Assembly (NCBI GenBank): GCA_030525875.1
Contig: JAUNDV010000004.1
Span: forward strand, 58,068-122,067
Direction of reading: 5' to 3'
Origin: Eubacteriales bacterium
GTDB lineage: Bacteria; Bacillota; Clostridia; Lachnospirales; Lachnospiraceae
DNA: 64,000 nt
Part shown: piece after piece, positions 1-9,102 of the stretch
How positions within the stretch are numbered: the first letter of the stretch is position 1
Layout of the letters: every line of letters starts with the position of its first letter
The notes under the pieces: generated by a model
Databases searched by the model: none
Told to the model about the DNA's origin: nothing
Seen by the model: the letters and a program-made list of their open reading frames with translations, nothing else
Program-made: the position numbers and the translations under genes

Positions 1-1
1 C

Positions 2-196
2 AAAGCCATGCTTGAAAATGATGCATATTGCACAGATATTCTTGTGCAGGTTGCAGCAGTAAATGCTGCGCTTAACAGCTTTAACAAGGTCCTTCTGGCA
101 GAGCATATCAGAACCTGTGTTGCAGAAGATATTAAAGAAGGAAAAGAAGAAACTATAGATGAACTTGTAACAGTTCTTAAGAAGCTGATGAAATAA
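2..196 (+). CDS. csoR: CsoR/FrmR-family metal-sensing repressor, 5' end outside window
   Basis: C-terminal part of a small all-helical DUF156 repressor; the reading frame is open to the window edge, so the start is missing. A Cys (in AYCTDI) is followed 25 residues later by His and 4 further on by Cys (HIRTC). This is the Cys-His-Cys spacing of the Cu(I) site of CsoR proteins, which release DNA when copper binds. It lies 21 bases upstream of a CopA-type copper ATPase and is probably co-transcribed, so copper-responsive autoregulation of the pair is the natural reading. FrmR/RcnR relatives sense other ligands, but the residue pattern and neighbour favour copper. Confidence 0.85.
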   Translation, partial: KAMLENDAYCTDILVQVAAVNAALNSFNKVLLAEHIRTCVAEDIKEGKEETIDELVTVLKKLMK

Positions 197-217
197 TATA
201 GTAAAAGAAAGGAAAAT

Positions 218-2761
218 ATGAAGAAATACAATATAACGGGAATGAGCTGTGCGGCCTGCAGTTCCAGAATAGAAAAAGTTGTATCAGCCCTGGACAATGT
301 TGAAAGCTGCTCGGTAAGCCTTCTTACAAATTCAATGGGAGTAGAAGGCGATGTTGACGCTGACACTGTCATAGAGGCTGTAAAAAAGGCAGGATATGGT
401 GCCAGTCTTAAGGAAAATGCCAGAGGAGACAGAAAAAAGTCCTCAGCCAAGGAATATGAGGAGGCACTGGAAGACAGGGAGACTCCTATATTAAAGAGAA
501 GACTTATTTTATCAGTAATAATTCTCCTGCCACTTATGTACGTATCAATGGGAGGAATGATGTGGGGATGGCCTTTACCTTCATTTCTCGCGGATAATCA
601 TATGTCAATGGGCCTTTACCAGCTGGTTCTTACCACTGCGGTAATGGTCATAAATCAGAAGTTCTTTATAAGTGGATTTACAGCTTTAATCAATAAAGCT
701 CCAAATATGGATACACTTGTTGCACTTGGTTCTTCAGCTTCATATATATATAGTCTTGTACAGCTTTTTATTATGAGTGAAGGCTTGTCTCAGGGAAATT
801 CTGAGCTTGTTATGAGTGCAATGCATGAGTTATATTTTGAGTCTGCAGCGATGATCTTAACCTTGATTACTATGGGGAAAATGCTTGAGTCCAGAGCAAA
901 AGGAAAGACAACAGATGCACTAAAGTCTCTTATGAAACTTGCACCTTCAACAGCAAGGATAGAGAGAAATGGTATAGAAGAGGAAGTCTATATAGAAGAG
1001 GTAGAGCCTGGAGATATATTTATTGTAAAGCAGGGAGAAACAATACCAGTAGACGGAGAGGTTTTAGATGGAGAGGCAGCAGTAAATGAAGCTTCTCTGA
1101 CAGGAGAAAGTATTCCTGTTGATAAGTTAGCTGGAGATAAGGTTTCAGCAGCTACTATTAATACCTCGGGATATCTTAGATGCAGGGCAGTAAGAGTAGG
1201 AGAAGATACGACCCTATCCCAGATTATACAGATGGTAAGTGATGCAGCAGCTACAAAGGCGCCTATAGCCAAAGTAGCAGACCGTATTTCAGGTATATTT
1301 GTACCTTCTGTTATAAGTATTGCTTTAATAACAATGTTTGTGTGGCTTATACTTGGAAAGGACTTTGGTTTTGCTCTTGCAAGAGGTATATCTGTACTTG
1401 TAATAAGCTGTCCATGCGCACTTGGTCTTGCAACACCTGTGGCTATAATGGTAGGAAATGGAATGGGTGCAAAGCATGGCATTATGTTTAAAACAGCTGT
1501 GTCGCTTGAAGAAACTGGAAAAGCAGATATAGTTGTTCTGGATAAAACCGGAACCATAACAAAGGGTGAGCCAAAAGTTACAGATATAATACCTGTAACA
1601 GATTTAGACGAAAATGATTTTATAAGACTTGCTGTAGGAGCAGAGTATAGGAGTGAGCACCCTTTAGCCTTTGCAATTATGGAAAATTGTAAAGAAAAAT
1701 CGATAGAGGTTCCAGAAGCCAAAGAATGGAAAGGCTATGCTGGAAATGGTATAGAAGCCATTGTTGATGGATATAGGGTTGCAGCTGGTAAGCTGGATTT
1801 TATAAAGACAAAATGCACTATATCAGACGAGGTTAAAGCAATTTCCCAAAGATTGGCTGATGAAGGAAAGACACCTTTGTATTTTTCAAAGGATGGGGAG
1901 CTTATAGGTGTAATAGCAGTAGCAGATGTTATAAAAGAGGAAAGCACGGAAGCAATAAGTGAACTCAAAGGCATGGGAATGAAGGTTGTTATGCTTACCG
2001 GAGATAACCGCAATACTGCTGAGGCTATAGGAAAAGTTGCCGGTGTGGATAAGGTTATAGCCAATGTCCTGCCAGATGGAAAAGAAGAAGTTGTAAGGGA
2101 ACTTATGACAAGAGGAAAGGTTATAATGGTTGGAGATGGTATCAATGATGCACCAGCACTTACCAGAGCCGACATAGGAATAGCAATAGGAGCAGGCACA
2201 GATGTTGCTATAGATGCAGCAGATATAGTTCTGATGAAATCAAGACTTAGCGATGTTCCGGCAGCTATAAGACTTAGCAGACAGGTGCTTAAAAATATTC
2301 ATGAAAATCTGTTTTGGGCCTTTTTCTATAATGCTCTTGGAATTCCACTTGCTATGGGAGTATTTATAGGTATAACAGGATGGGAATTAAATCCAATGTT
2401 TGGTGCAGCTGCCATGAGTTTATCAAGCTTTTGTGTTGTTACCAATGCATTAAGGCTTAACCTTTTCAATATATACGACAAAAAAAGAGATAAAAAGCAA
2501 AATAAAAAAATAAATATTGCTTTAGATGATATTAAGGAGGAAAATAAAATGACAACAAAGACAATGGAAATTAAGGGTATGATGTGTGGACACTGTGAGG
2601 CTCATGTAAAAAAAGCTTTGGAGGCTATTAATGGAGTAAGCACAGCAGAAGTAAGCCATACTGAAGGAACAGCTGTAGTTAGCATGGATACAGATATTGA
2701 TAATGAAATTCTTAAAAATGCCGTAACAGAAGAGGGCTACGAGGTTGTTTCAATAAAGTAA
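218..2761 (+). CDS. copA: Copper-exporting P1B-type ATPase CopA with C-terminal CopZ-like domain
   Basis: Pumps Cu(I) out of the cytoplasm at the cost of ATP. Visible in order: N-terminal heavy-metal domain with GMSCAAC (residues 8-14), membrane helices, actuator TGES (about 295), the membrane metal site CPC (398-400), the phosphorylated Asp in DKTGT (D442), the HP of the nucleotide domain (about 481), and GDGINDAP (about 639). After the last helices a lysine-rich linker leads into a second metal-binding domain with GMMCGHC (Cys 790 and 793). A metal-binding domain at the C-terminus is unusual for CopA and looks like a free CopZ chaperone joined in frame. The start is supported by a GAAAGG site. 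It follows the CsoR-like gene directly. Confidence 0.93.
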   Translation: MKKYNITGMSCAACSSRIEKVVSALDNVESCSVSLLTNSMGVEGDVDADTVIEAVKKAGYGASLKENARGDRKKSSAKEYEEALEDRETPILKRRLILSVIILLPLMYVSMGGMMWGWPLPSFLADNHMSMGLYQLVLTTAVMVINQKFFISGFTALINKAPNMDTLVALGSSASYIYSLVQLFIMSEGLSQGNSELVMSAMHELYFESAAMILTLITMGKMLESRAKGKTTDALKSLMKLAPSTARIERNGIEEEVYIEEVEPGDIFIVKQGETIPVDGEVLDGEAAVNEASLTGESIPVDKLAGDKVSAATINTSGYLRCRAVRVGEDTTLSQIIQMVSDAAATKAPIAKVADRISGIFVPSVISIALITMFVWLILGKDFGFALARGISVLVISCPCALGLATPVAIMVGNGMGAKHGIMFKTAVSLEETGKADIVVLDKTGTITKGEPKVTDIIPVTDLDENDFIRLAVGAEYRSEHPLAFAIMENCKEKSIEVPEAKEWKGYAGNGIEAIVDGYRVAAGKLDFIKTKCTISDEVKAISQRLADEGKTPLYFSKDGELIGVIAVADVIKEESTEAISELKGMGMKVVMLTGDNRNTAEAIGKVAGVDKVIANVLPDGKEEVVRELMTRGKVIMVGDGINDAPALTRADIGIAIGAGTDVAIDAADIVLMKSRLSDVPAAIRLSRQVLKNIHENLFWAFFYNALGIPLAMGVFIGITGWELNPMFGAAAMSLSSFCVVTNALRLNLFNIYDKKRDKKQNKKINIALDDIKEENKMTTKTMEIKGMMCGHCEAHVKKALEAINGVSTAEVSHTEGTAVVSMDTDIDNEILKNAVTEEGYEVVSIK
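2549..2761 (+). other. copZ: Possible internal translation start giving a free CopZ-like chaperone
   Basis: Inside the copA frame there is a perfect ribosome site AAGGAGG (2534-2540), then 8 bases, then an in-frame ATG at 2549. Starting here would give a 70-residue protein consisting of exactly one heavy-metal domain (MTTKTMEIKG... with GMMCGHC), the size and shape of a CopZ copper chaperone. The linker just before it has no stop codon, so the same segment is also the tail of CopA. Seen directly: the site and frame. Inferred: that it is used. Confidence 0.55.
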
Positions 2762-2848
2762 AAAATTTTAATAAAAAGTTCATTTGTAAAGTTTAAAACC
2801 TTGAAAAATCCATAGAGTAAAACCTTTGTAAAATGATTGTAAAATGCG

Positions 2849-2877
2849 TTGACGAGCCTTGTAATACTTCATATAAT
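2849..2877 (+). promoter_or_regulatory. Sigma-A promoter of the Na/phosphate symporter gene
   Basis: TTGACG (2849-2854), a 17-base spacer and a perfect TATAAT (2872-2877). Transcription would start near 2884, about 45 bases before the ATG at 2930. Confidence 0.8.
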
Positions 2878-2929
2878 GCACCTTGATGAAAGTAAAGTTT
2901 TATTAACGTTTTTGAAAGAGGAGTTATCG

Positions 2930-4573
2930 ATGGAAACTACTAATATCATGGGTCTTTTGGGAGGCCTGGCTTTGTTCCTCTATGGAATGCAGATGATGAG
3001 TACAGGACTTGAAGCTGCAGCAGGAAACAAGATGAAGACTATTCTTGAAAAGCTTACAGCCAACAGATTCATGGGAGTCCTTGTAGGTGCACTTATTACA
3101 GCAGTTATCCAGTCTTCATCAGCAACTACAGTAATGGTAGTAGGTTTTGTTAATTCAGGAATGATGACACTTAACCAGGCTATATGGATTATCATGGGTG
3201 CAAATATAGGAACTACAATTACAGGACAGCTGATTGCTTTAGATGTAGGTGAGCTTGCACCATTAGTTGCATTTATTGGTGTTGCAGCTATCGTATTTAT
3301 GAAAAATGAAAAGATTAAGCACATAGGTGAAATATTTGCAGGCTTAGGTGTTCTTTTCATTGGAATGGATATGATGGGAGCAGCAATGAAGCCACTTGCA
3401 GCCTCAGAGACTTTCGTAGGTCTGCTTACAAAGTTTGAAAATCCTATTCTTGGTATACTTGCAGGTGCAGCATTTACAGCTATTATCCAGTCCTCTTCAG
3501 CATCTATCGGTATACTTCAGGCCTTGGCAGGAAGTGGAGTTATAGCCTTAAACGGAGCAGCCTTTGTATTGTTTGGACAGAACATAGGAACCTGTATAAC
3601 AGCTTTCCTTGCTTCTATTGGTACAAGTAAGAATGCAAAGAGAGCTACACTTATACATATTATGTTTAATGTTATAGGAACTGTGATATTTACAATATTA
3701 TGTATAGCTACTCCTTTGATATCTATTGTTGAGAGCTGGTCTCCTGGAGATGTACCTAAGCAGATAGCAAATATGCATACATTTTTCAATATCGTTACAA
3801 CCCTTCTGTTGCTTCCTGTAGGAACCTATCTTGGAAGACTTGCACAGCTTATTCTTAAGGATAAGGATACAAATGCTGAGGAACAGGGTGTTATGAAGGT
3901 AAGATATCTCCTTGACGTAAAACACATCAATACAGATAAGATTGGTGCAGCTGTAGTATGTATGGGCGGAATCAAAAAAGAGCTTTTACGTATGATGGCT
4001 ATGGCAGGAGATAATGTACGTCTTGCATTTGAAACAATAGAGGAAGGAACCAAGGATAAGCTTGGAACTATAGAGGAAAAAGAAGTATACGTTGATTTCC
4101 TTAATAAGGAGATAACAAAATATATAACCTCACTTGTTCCAGCAGAAACAACAGCAGCTGGCGGACAGATATTCAATTCACTCTTTTCTATTACTGGAAA
4201 TATAGAAAGAATAAGTGATCATGCAACCAATATAGCAGAATATTCAAACATGATTACGGAAAAGAAGATAACATTTTCAGAGCAGACACATGTTGAGCTA
4301 AAGGAAATGAAGGATATATGTAAGGATCTCTTCGAAATTCTTATGGAAACACCGGAAGATTACAATATCTGGCATAAGATGATTGCAGATATGGAGCAGG
4401 AGATAGATGATATGACACTCCGCTTTAGAAATAATATGTATTCAAGAATTCAGTCAGGTCTTTGCTCTTACGATGGCAGCATCCTCTTTTCTGAAATGCT
4501 TACAGATTTTGAAAGAATTGGAGATCATGCATTAAATATTGCAAATGAAACCTTAAAAATGGAAAATCAGTAA
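2930..4573 (+). CDS. Na/Pi-cotransporter family protein with PhoU-like C-terminal domain
   Basis: Predicted membrane symporter for phosphate driven by sodium (NptA/PNaS family). The protein is 547 residues. The N-terminal half carries the two inverted family repeats, each with a QSSSA motif (VIQSSSATTVMV and IIQSSSASIGIL), set in hydrophobic helices. The last 200 residues are helical and PhoU-like, as in many bacterial members. The ATG at 2930 was chosen because AAAGAGGAG sits 6 bases before it. The longer frame from TTG 2849 was rejected because that TTG is the -35 box of the promoter. It is a single-gene unit ended by a strong terminator. Confidence 0.87.
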   Translation: METTNIMGLLGGLALFLYGMQMMSTGLEAAAGNKMKTILEKLTANRFMGVLVGALITAVIQSSSATTVMVVGFVNSGMMTLNQAIWIIMGANIGTTITGQLIALDVGELAPLVAFIGVAAIVFMKNEKIKHIGEIFAGLGVLFIGMDMMGAAMKPLAASETFVGLLTKFENPILGILAGAAFTAIIQSSSASIGILQALAGSGVIALNGAAFVLFGQNIGTCITAFLASIGTSKNAKRATLIHIMFNVIGTVIFTILCIATPLISIVESWSPGDVPKQIANMHTFFNIVTTLLLLPVGTYLGRLAQLILKDKDTNAEEQGVMKVRYLLDVKHINTDKIGAAVVCMGGIKKELLRMMAMAGDNVRLAFETIEEGTKDKLGTIEEKEVYVDFLNKEITKYITSLVPAETTAAGGQIFNSLFSITGNIERISDHATNIAEYSNMITEKKITFSEQTHVELKEMKDICKDLFEILMETPEDYNIWHKMIADMEQEIDDMTLRFRNNMYSRIQSGLCSYDGSILFSEMLTDFERIGDHALNIANETLKMENQ

Positions 4574-4577
4574 AATA

Positions 4578-4618
4578 AAAAAGTGCCTAAAGGAGCCAAG
4601 CTCTGGAAGGCACTTTTT
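4578..4618. terminator. Bidirectional terminator between convergent genes
   Basis: Stem AAAAAGTGCCT (4578-4588) with AGGCACTTTTT (4608-4618), plus an inner GAGC/GCTC pair in the loop. A-run and T-run on both sides serve the phosphate symporter (+) and the yihY-like gene (-). Confidence 0.85.
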
Positions 4619-4623
4619 AGTAT

Positions 4624-5457
4624 TTATTTATTATTTTCTGCTGTTATTACAGAGCAAAAGGCATTGATTTCTGCTCCAAAAAATACCATACATATTATTG
4701 CGAAAATCCAAAACATAAGAAGAACTATAGCACCCAGAGAACCATACATGTAGGATATATTTTTAAAGTAGGTAAAATAGATAGAAAATAAAAATGAAAA
4801 AATAACCCATCCAAGACTTACAAATAAAGCTCCCGGATAATGGTGATTCACATAATCTGCTTTACCAGGCATGAATCTGTAAATAAGCATAAAGCTTATA
4901 AAAAGCATAACAATGGTTATAAGAAGCTTAAAATTCAAAATATATGAAACGATATGTGCTAAAAATGGCAGGTAGGTATTGGCTAAATTTTGAATAGAAC
5001 TTCCAAGTACCATAAGTATGAGTGTAAGAAGCAGGGCAACAATGAAAAGAAAAGTAAATACCATTGCGCCAAGTCTCATTTTTATGTAGCTGGAGTTTTT
5101 GCTTGTGCCGTAAATATTCCTAATCCCTTTTTCTATTCCATACACACCTGTTGATGCAGACCATATTGAGAGCAGGGCACTGACTGAAATCATTGCTCCC
5201 GGACTGTTTATATAAAGATTATCTGTTACAGATGTGATGAGTGTTCTGAACTGAGGCATATTTGGTGCCGCTTCTATAAGCATCATTTGTACAGTTTCCT
5301 TTTCCAGTCCAGGTATAAACTGAATTGCTGTTATTATAAGCATCAAAAAAGGCACAGATGAAATAAGTATCCAAAAGGCCGCTGAAGCAGCATAAACCGG
5401 CATATTGTCATCCATAAATTTTCTTATTAACTTGTATATAATGTAAATTTTTTTCAT
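4624..5457 (-). CDS. yihY: YihY/BrkB-family inner membrane protein
   Basis: Integral membrane protein of about 277 residues with six hydrophobic segments, matching the YihY/UPF0761 family (once misnamed RNase BN). Family features seen: an early PVYAASAAFWILISSVPF segment, an IWSAS motif around the middle, and GSLGAIVLLMFW followed by GAEINA near the end. Its function is not established; a role in transport or envelope maintenance is only guessed. The ATG at 5457 is preferred. A longer form from TTG 5493 is possible, since neither start has a convincing ribosome site. The gene is convergent with the phosphate symporter and divergent from the ABC exporter. Confidence 0.82.
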   Translation of the reverse strand: MKKIYIIYKLIRKFMDDNMPVYAASAAFWILISSVPFLMLIITAIQFIPGLEKETVQMMLIEAAPNMPQFRTLITSVTDNLYINSPGAMISVSALLSIWSASTGVYGIEKGIRNIYGTSKNSSYIKMRLGAMVFTFLFIVALLLTLILMVLGSSIQNLANTYLPFLAHIVSYILNFKLLITIVMLFISFMLIYRFMPGKADYVNHHYPGALFVSLGWVIFSFLFSIYFTYFKNISYMYGSLGAIVLLMFWIFAIICMVFFGAEINAFCSVITAENNK

Positions 5458-5534
5458 AAAAGAGATAATAACATGTATGATGGGTAATGGCAAGAAAAGA
5501 CTATTACCTGTATTATTTTGGTTTAATATGTTAA

Positions 5535-5562
5535 TTGACTTTAAATAATAAATGCGTAAAAT
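5535..5562 (+). promoter_or_regulatory. Possible promoter of the ABC exporter operon
   Basis: TTGACT (5535-5540), a 16-base spacer and TAAAAT (5557-5562), 36 bases before the first ABC gene. The -10 is imperfect and a second candidate (TATAAG at 5565) is close by. Confidence 0.4.
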
Positions 5563-5598
5563 GATATAAGTGTAATTTGGTAATCAGGTAAAATTAGG

Positions 5599-7332
5599 AT
5601 GAAAAGAATTTATTTTTATTTAAAAAATTATAGATTAAAGACCATAATGGCTCCAGTTTTTAAATGTCTGGAGGCTGTTTTTGAACTGCTTGTTCCTATG
5701 GCAGTTGCAAAAATGATAGATCTTGGTATTGGCAGGGGAGATACTTCGTATATTTTAAAAATGGGTGCAGTACTTTTAATTCTTGCATTCATAGGTATAG
5801 TTTGCTCACTTACCGCACAGTGGTTTGCAGCAAGCTCGGCGTCTATAGCTGCAACAGGACTTAGAAATGATCTTTTAAAACATATACTTTCTCTTGATTA
5901 TAGCGAGATTGATAAGTATGGAACAGATAGATTTCTCACATCCATGACCTTAGATGTAAATCAGGTCCAAAATGGAATAAATATGTTTTTAAGACTGTTT
6001 ATGAGATCACCCTTTGTTGTTTTTGGTGCAGCAATTATGGCCTTCCAGATAGATAAGAAAATGAGTCTTATCTTTTTTGTAACGATACTTATACTTACCA
6101 TAATCGTTTTTGGAATTTTATTAGGTACAGTACCTCTATACAAAAAAGTGCAGCTTTGGCAGGACAGAATCATAGGCCTTTCAAAAGAGCAGATAACTGG
6201 TTCAAGGGTTATAAGAGCATTTAACAGGGAGAAAAAATGCTGTGAGGAATTTGCCGAAGACAACAGAAGGCTTACTGCCATGCAGATATTTGTATCAAAG
6301 ATTTCAGCAGTAATGAATCCTGTTACAGCTCTTGTACTTAATGCTGCTATAATAGTGCTTATCTGGAGAGGTGCTATTTTTATAGATTTTGGAACTTTAA
6401 GTAAGGGAAATCTTGTTGCCCTGATTAATTATATGGGGCAGATACTTGTCGAGCTTGTTAAGTTTGCTAACCTTATAATACTTATTTCCAAGGCTGTAGC
6501 CTCAGACAGAAGAATAGAAGAGATATTTTCATATACAAATAATACAGATGAAAGTCATTTAAATTCAAGCAAGGAAAATGTAAAAAAAATTAAAGAGAAC
6601 AGCCTGATTAAACTTGAAAATGTAGATTTCTATTATCCTGAGGCAAAAGAACCAGCACTTAGCAATATAAATCTTGAGATAAACAAAGAGGAGCACATAG
6701 GAATTATTGGAGGAACCGGATCTGGTAAATCAACACTTGCCAAGCTCATAGCAGGTCTTTATATGCCAAGTTCGGGATATATAAGCTATAATGACAATTT
6801 AAAAGAAAACTATGAAAAGCCTGTAACCATGGTGCCTCAAAAGGCTGTAATGTTTGAGGGAAGTGTCAGAGAAAATATAGTAATGGGAAAAGCTGTTTCT
6901 GAGGAGCTTATAGAGTTTTCTCTTAAAGTTTCACAATCAAAGGAATTTGTAGAGTCCTTTGATGATAGTCTGATGCATCATATAGAGCAGGGAGGAAGAA
7001 ATCTCTCAGGAGGACAGAAGCAAAGACTTGGCATAGCAAGAGGTCTGTGTATGAATAGTCCGGTTCTTGTATTAGATGATCCTGCTTCAGCTTTGGATTT
7101 TGCAACAGAAAGAAAGTTAAGGGAAGAACTTACAAGTTTTGCTGAAGAAAAGGAGCTTACGCTTATAGTCATTTCGCAGAGAGCTGCTATGGTTAAAAAT
7201 ATGGATAAAATCATAGTTATGAATGATGGGATGATAGAGGCAATTGGTTCACATGATAAGCTAATCCATGAAAATGAATTATACAGAGAGATTTTTCTTA
7301 GCCAGCAGAAGGAAATGGAGGTAGCTCCATGA
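5599..7332 (+). CDS. ABC exporter half-transporter, degenerate ATP site (subunit 1)
   Basis: Multidrug/lipid-type ABC exporter with six N-terminal membrane helices and one nucleotide-binding domain. Walker A GGTGSGKST is at 371-379 and the signature LSGGQ at 469-473. The Walker B ends in DD (D494) where the catalytic Glu is expected, and the switch His is replaced by Gln (SQR, Q527). This subunit therefore cannot form a normal hydrolysing site with its own Walker B, but it supplies an intact LSGGQ to its partner. This is the arrangement of heterodimeric exporters such as TM287/288, BmrCD and LmrCD. Its stop overlaps the start of the partner gene (ATGA), pointing to coupled translation. The substrate is unknown. 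Confidence 0.9.
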   Translation: MKRIYFYLKNYRLKTIMAPVFKCLEAVFELLVPMAVAKMIDLGIGRGDTSYILKMGAVLLILAFIGIVCSLTAQWFAASSASIAATGLRNDLLKHILSLDYSEIDKYGTDRFLTSMTLDVNQVQNGINMFLRLFMRSPFVVFGAAIMAFQIDKKMSLIFFVTILILTIIVFGILLGTVPLYKKVQLWQDRIIGLSKEQITGSRVIRAFNREKKCCEEFAEDNRRLTAMQIFVSKISAVMNPVTALVLNAAIIVLIWRGAIFIDFGTLSKGNLVALINYMGQILVELVKFANLIILISKAVASDRRIEEIFSYTNNTDESHLNSSKENVKKIKENSLIKLENVDFYYPEAKEPALSNINLEINKEEHIGIIGGTGSGKSTLAKLIAGLYMPSSGYISYNDNLKENYEKPVTMVPQKAVMFEGSVRENIVMGKAVSEELIEFSLKVSQSKEFVESFDDSLMHHIEQGGRNLSGGQKQRLGIARGLCMNSPVLVLDDPASALDFATERKLREELTSFAEEKELTLIVISQRAAMVKNMDKIIVMNDGMIEAIGSHDKLIHENELYREIFLSQQKEMEVAP

Positions 7333-9098
7333 CAACAGGAAATAATACATCAAAAGGCAGTAAGGCTACACTTCTAAGACTTATAAAGACCATGAAGGGA
7401 CAGTATGTATTGATTTTTATATCGATACTTTTTGCTTTCTTTTCTACTATCCTTCAGCTTCTTATCCCTGTGCTTACAGGTAAGGCAATAGACCTTACTG
7501 TATATGGAAGCGGAGCTGGAAATGTCATACTGTGGAGCCTGATAAAGCTTATGATACTCATTATTGCCGCTTCATCCATGCTTACATGGATAATGAACAG
7601 GATAAATCTAAGTATCACATATAAGCTTACAGAAAAGCTTAGAAATTGCTTATTTGAGCATATTAGTAAACTACCATTTTCAAGTCTTGACAAGAAAAAG
7701 GATGGAGATCTGCTCCAAAGACTTACAGTTGACATAGATCAGCTTGCAGATGGAATGATCATGAGCTTTAACCAGCTTTTTGCCGGAGTGATAAGTATTT
7801 TTGTAACCTTGTATTTTATGTTTACAATAAATTTTATCACTGCCTTAGCTGTAGTGATCTTAACACCTTTATCATTAATTGCTGCCTCATTCATTTCAAA
7901 AAGAAGCTTTAAGCTTTTTAAAAGGCAGGCTATGGATAAAGCAAAAGTAGCAGCGCTTACGGATGAGCTTGTAAGTGAGCTTAGGACAGTGAAAACATTT
8001 TCATATGAAGAAACAGCTTTGAAAAGATTTGAAAAAATAAATGCAGAACTTGCTGGAAGCTACAAGCATTCAGTTTTTATTTCCTCTGTCACCAATCCTT
8101 TAACACGTTTTATAAATGCTGTTATCTATGCTATAGTTGCCGTAATAGGAGCTTTTATGGCAATAGGCGGAGGGCTAACAGTAGGCGGACTTACTTCATT
8201 TTTAAGTTATGCTTCACAGTATTCGAAGCCGTTCAATGAAATAAGCGGAGTTTTTACAGAGATGCAGAACGCTCTCGCCTCATGTCAGAGAATATTCGAA
8301 ATACTTGATGAAAAAGCTGAAACAGAGGGCAAGGAGTTAACAGATCCACCTCTTAGAGTAAAGGGAAATATAGATATAAAAAATATGAGCTTTTCATATG
8401 ACAAGAGCAAAGAACTTATCAAAGATCTGTCTTTATCCGTAAAAAAAGGACAGAGAGTGGCTATAGTAGGACCTACCGGAAGCGGTAAGTCTACGCTTAT
8501 TAATCTTCTAATGAGATTTTATGATCCAGACGAAGGGAAAATATGTTTAGATGGCATTCCTACAGAAAATTTAAAAAGATCCGAGCTCAGGGAATATTTT
8601 GCCATGGTATTGCAGGATACCTGGCTTAAGAAGGCATCAGTCCGTGATAATATTGCCTATGGAAATGAAAATGCTAGTGATGAGGATATAATAAGAGCCG
8701 CAAAGGATGCACATGCTCATAGTTTTATAAAAAGACTTAAGAATGGCTATGATGAAATAATATCAAACGAGGGCAACAGCCTGTCCCAGGGGGAAAAGCA
8801 GCTTATATGTATAGCAAGAGCAATGCTTAAAGATGCACCTATACTTCTTTTGGATGAAGCAACTTCATCCATTGATATAAGGACAGAGCAGAAGGTACAG
8901 AAGGCTTTCCTTAAATTGATGGAAGGAAAGACAACATTTGTAGTTGCACACAGACTTTCAACTATCATAGATTCAGACATAATACTGGTTATGGACAATG
9001 GAAATATAGTTGAATCAGGAACACATGAAGAGCTGATGAATAAAAAAGCATATTATTATAATTTATACATGAGCCAGTTTGATGAAGGAAAGGAATAA
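7329..9098 (+). CDS. ABC exporter half-transporter, catalytic ATP site (subunit 2)
   Basis: Partner of the preceding gene and of the same architecture, with six helices then an ATPase domain. Walker A GPTGSGKST begins at 381, the catalytic Glu is present in LLLDEATSS (E510) and the switch His in VAHRLST (H541). Its signature is LSQGE (485-489) rather than LSGGQ. Combined with subunit 1, one composite site is complete (this Walker A/B/His plus the partner's LSGGQ). The other is degenerate (partner D494/Q527 plus this LSQGE). The complementary defects strongly support an obligate heterodimer in the membrane. The 4-base overlap supports equal expression. Confidence 0.92.
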   Translation: MTTGNNTSKGSKATLLRLIKTMKGQYVLIFISILFAFFSTILQLLIPVLTGKAIDLTVYGSGAGNVILWSLIKLMILIIAASSMLTWIMNRINLSITYKLTEKLRNCLFEHISKLPFSSLDKKKDGDLLQRLTVDIDQLADGMIMSFNQLFAGVISIFVTLYFMFTINFITALAVVILTPLSLIAASFISKRSFKLFKRQAMDKAKVAALTDELVSELRTVKTFSYEETALKRFEKINAELAGSYKHSVFISSVTNPLTRFINAVIYAIVAVIGAFMAIGGGLTVGGLTSFLSYASQYSKPFNEISGVFTEMQNALASCQRIFEILDEKAETEGKELTDPPLRVKGNIDIKNMSFSYDKSKELIKDLSLSVKKGQRVAIVGPTGSGKSTLINLLMRFYDPDEGKICLDGIPTENLKRSELREYFAMVLQDTWLKKASVRDNIAYGNENASDEDIIRAAKDAHAHSFIKRLKNGYDEIISNEGNSLSQGEKQLICIARAMLKDAPILLLDEATSSIDIRTEQKVQKAFLKLMEGKTTFVVAHRLSTIIDSDIILVMDNGNIVESGTHEELMNKKAYYYNLYMSQFDEGKE

Positions 9099-9102
9099 AC
9101 GA

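Noticed and set aside
988-2199. Long minus-strand frames opposite copA
   Set aside because: They are Ser/Ile-rich shadow frames of a strongly coded plus-strand gene, with no ribosome sites or recognisable domains.
2849-2929. Longer N-terminus of the phosphate symporter from TTG 2849
   Set aside because: That TTG is the -35 box of a near-perfect promoter, and the ATG at 2930 has a proper ribosome site.
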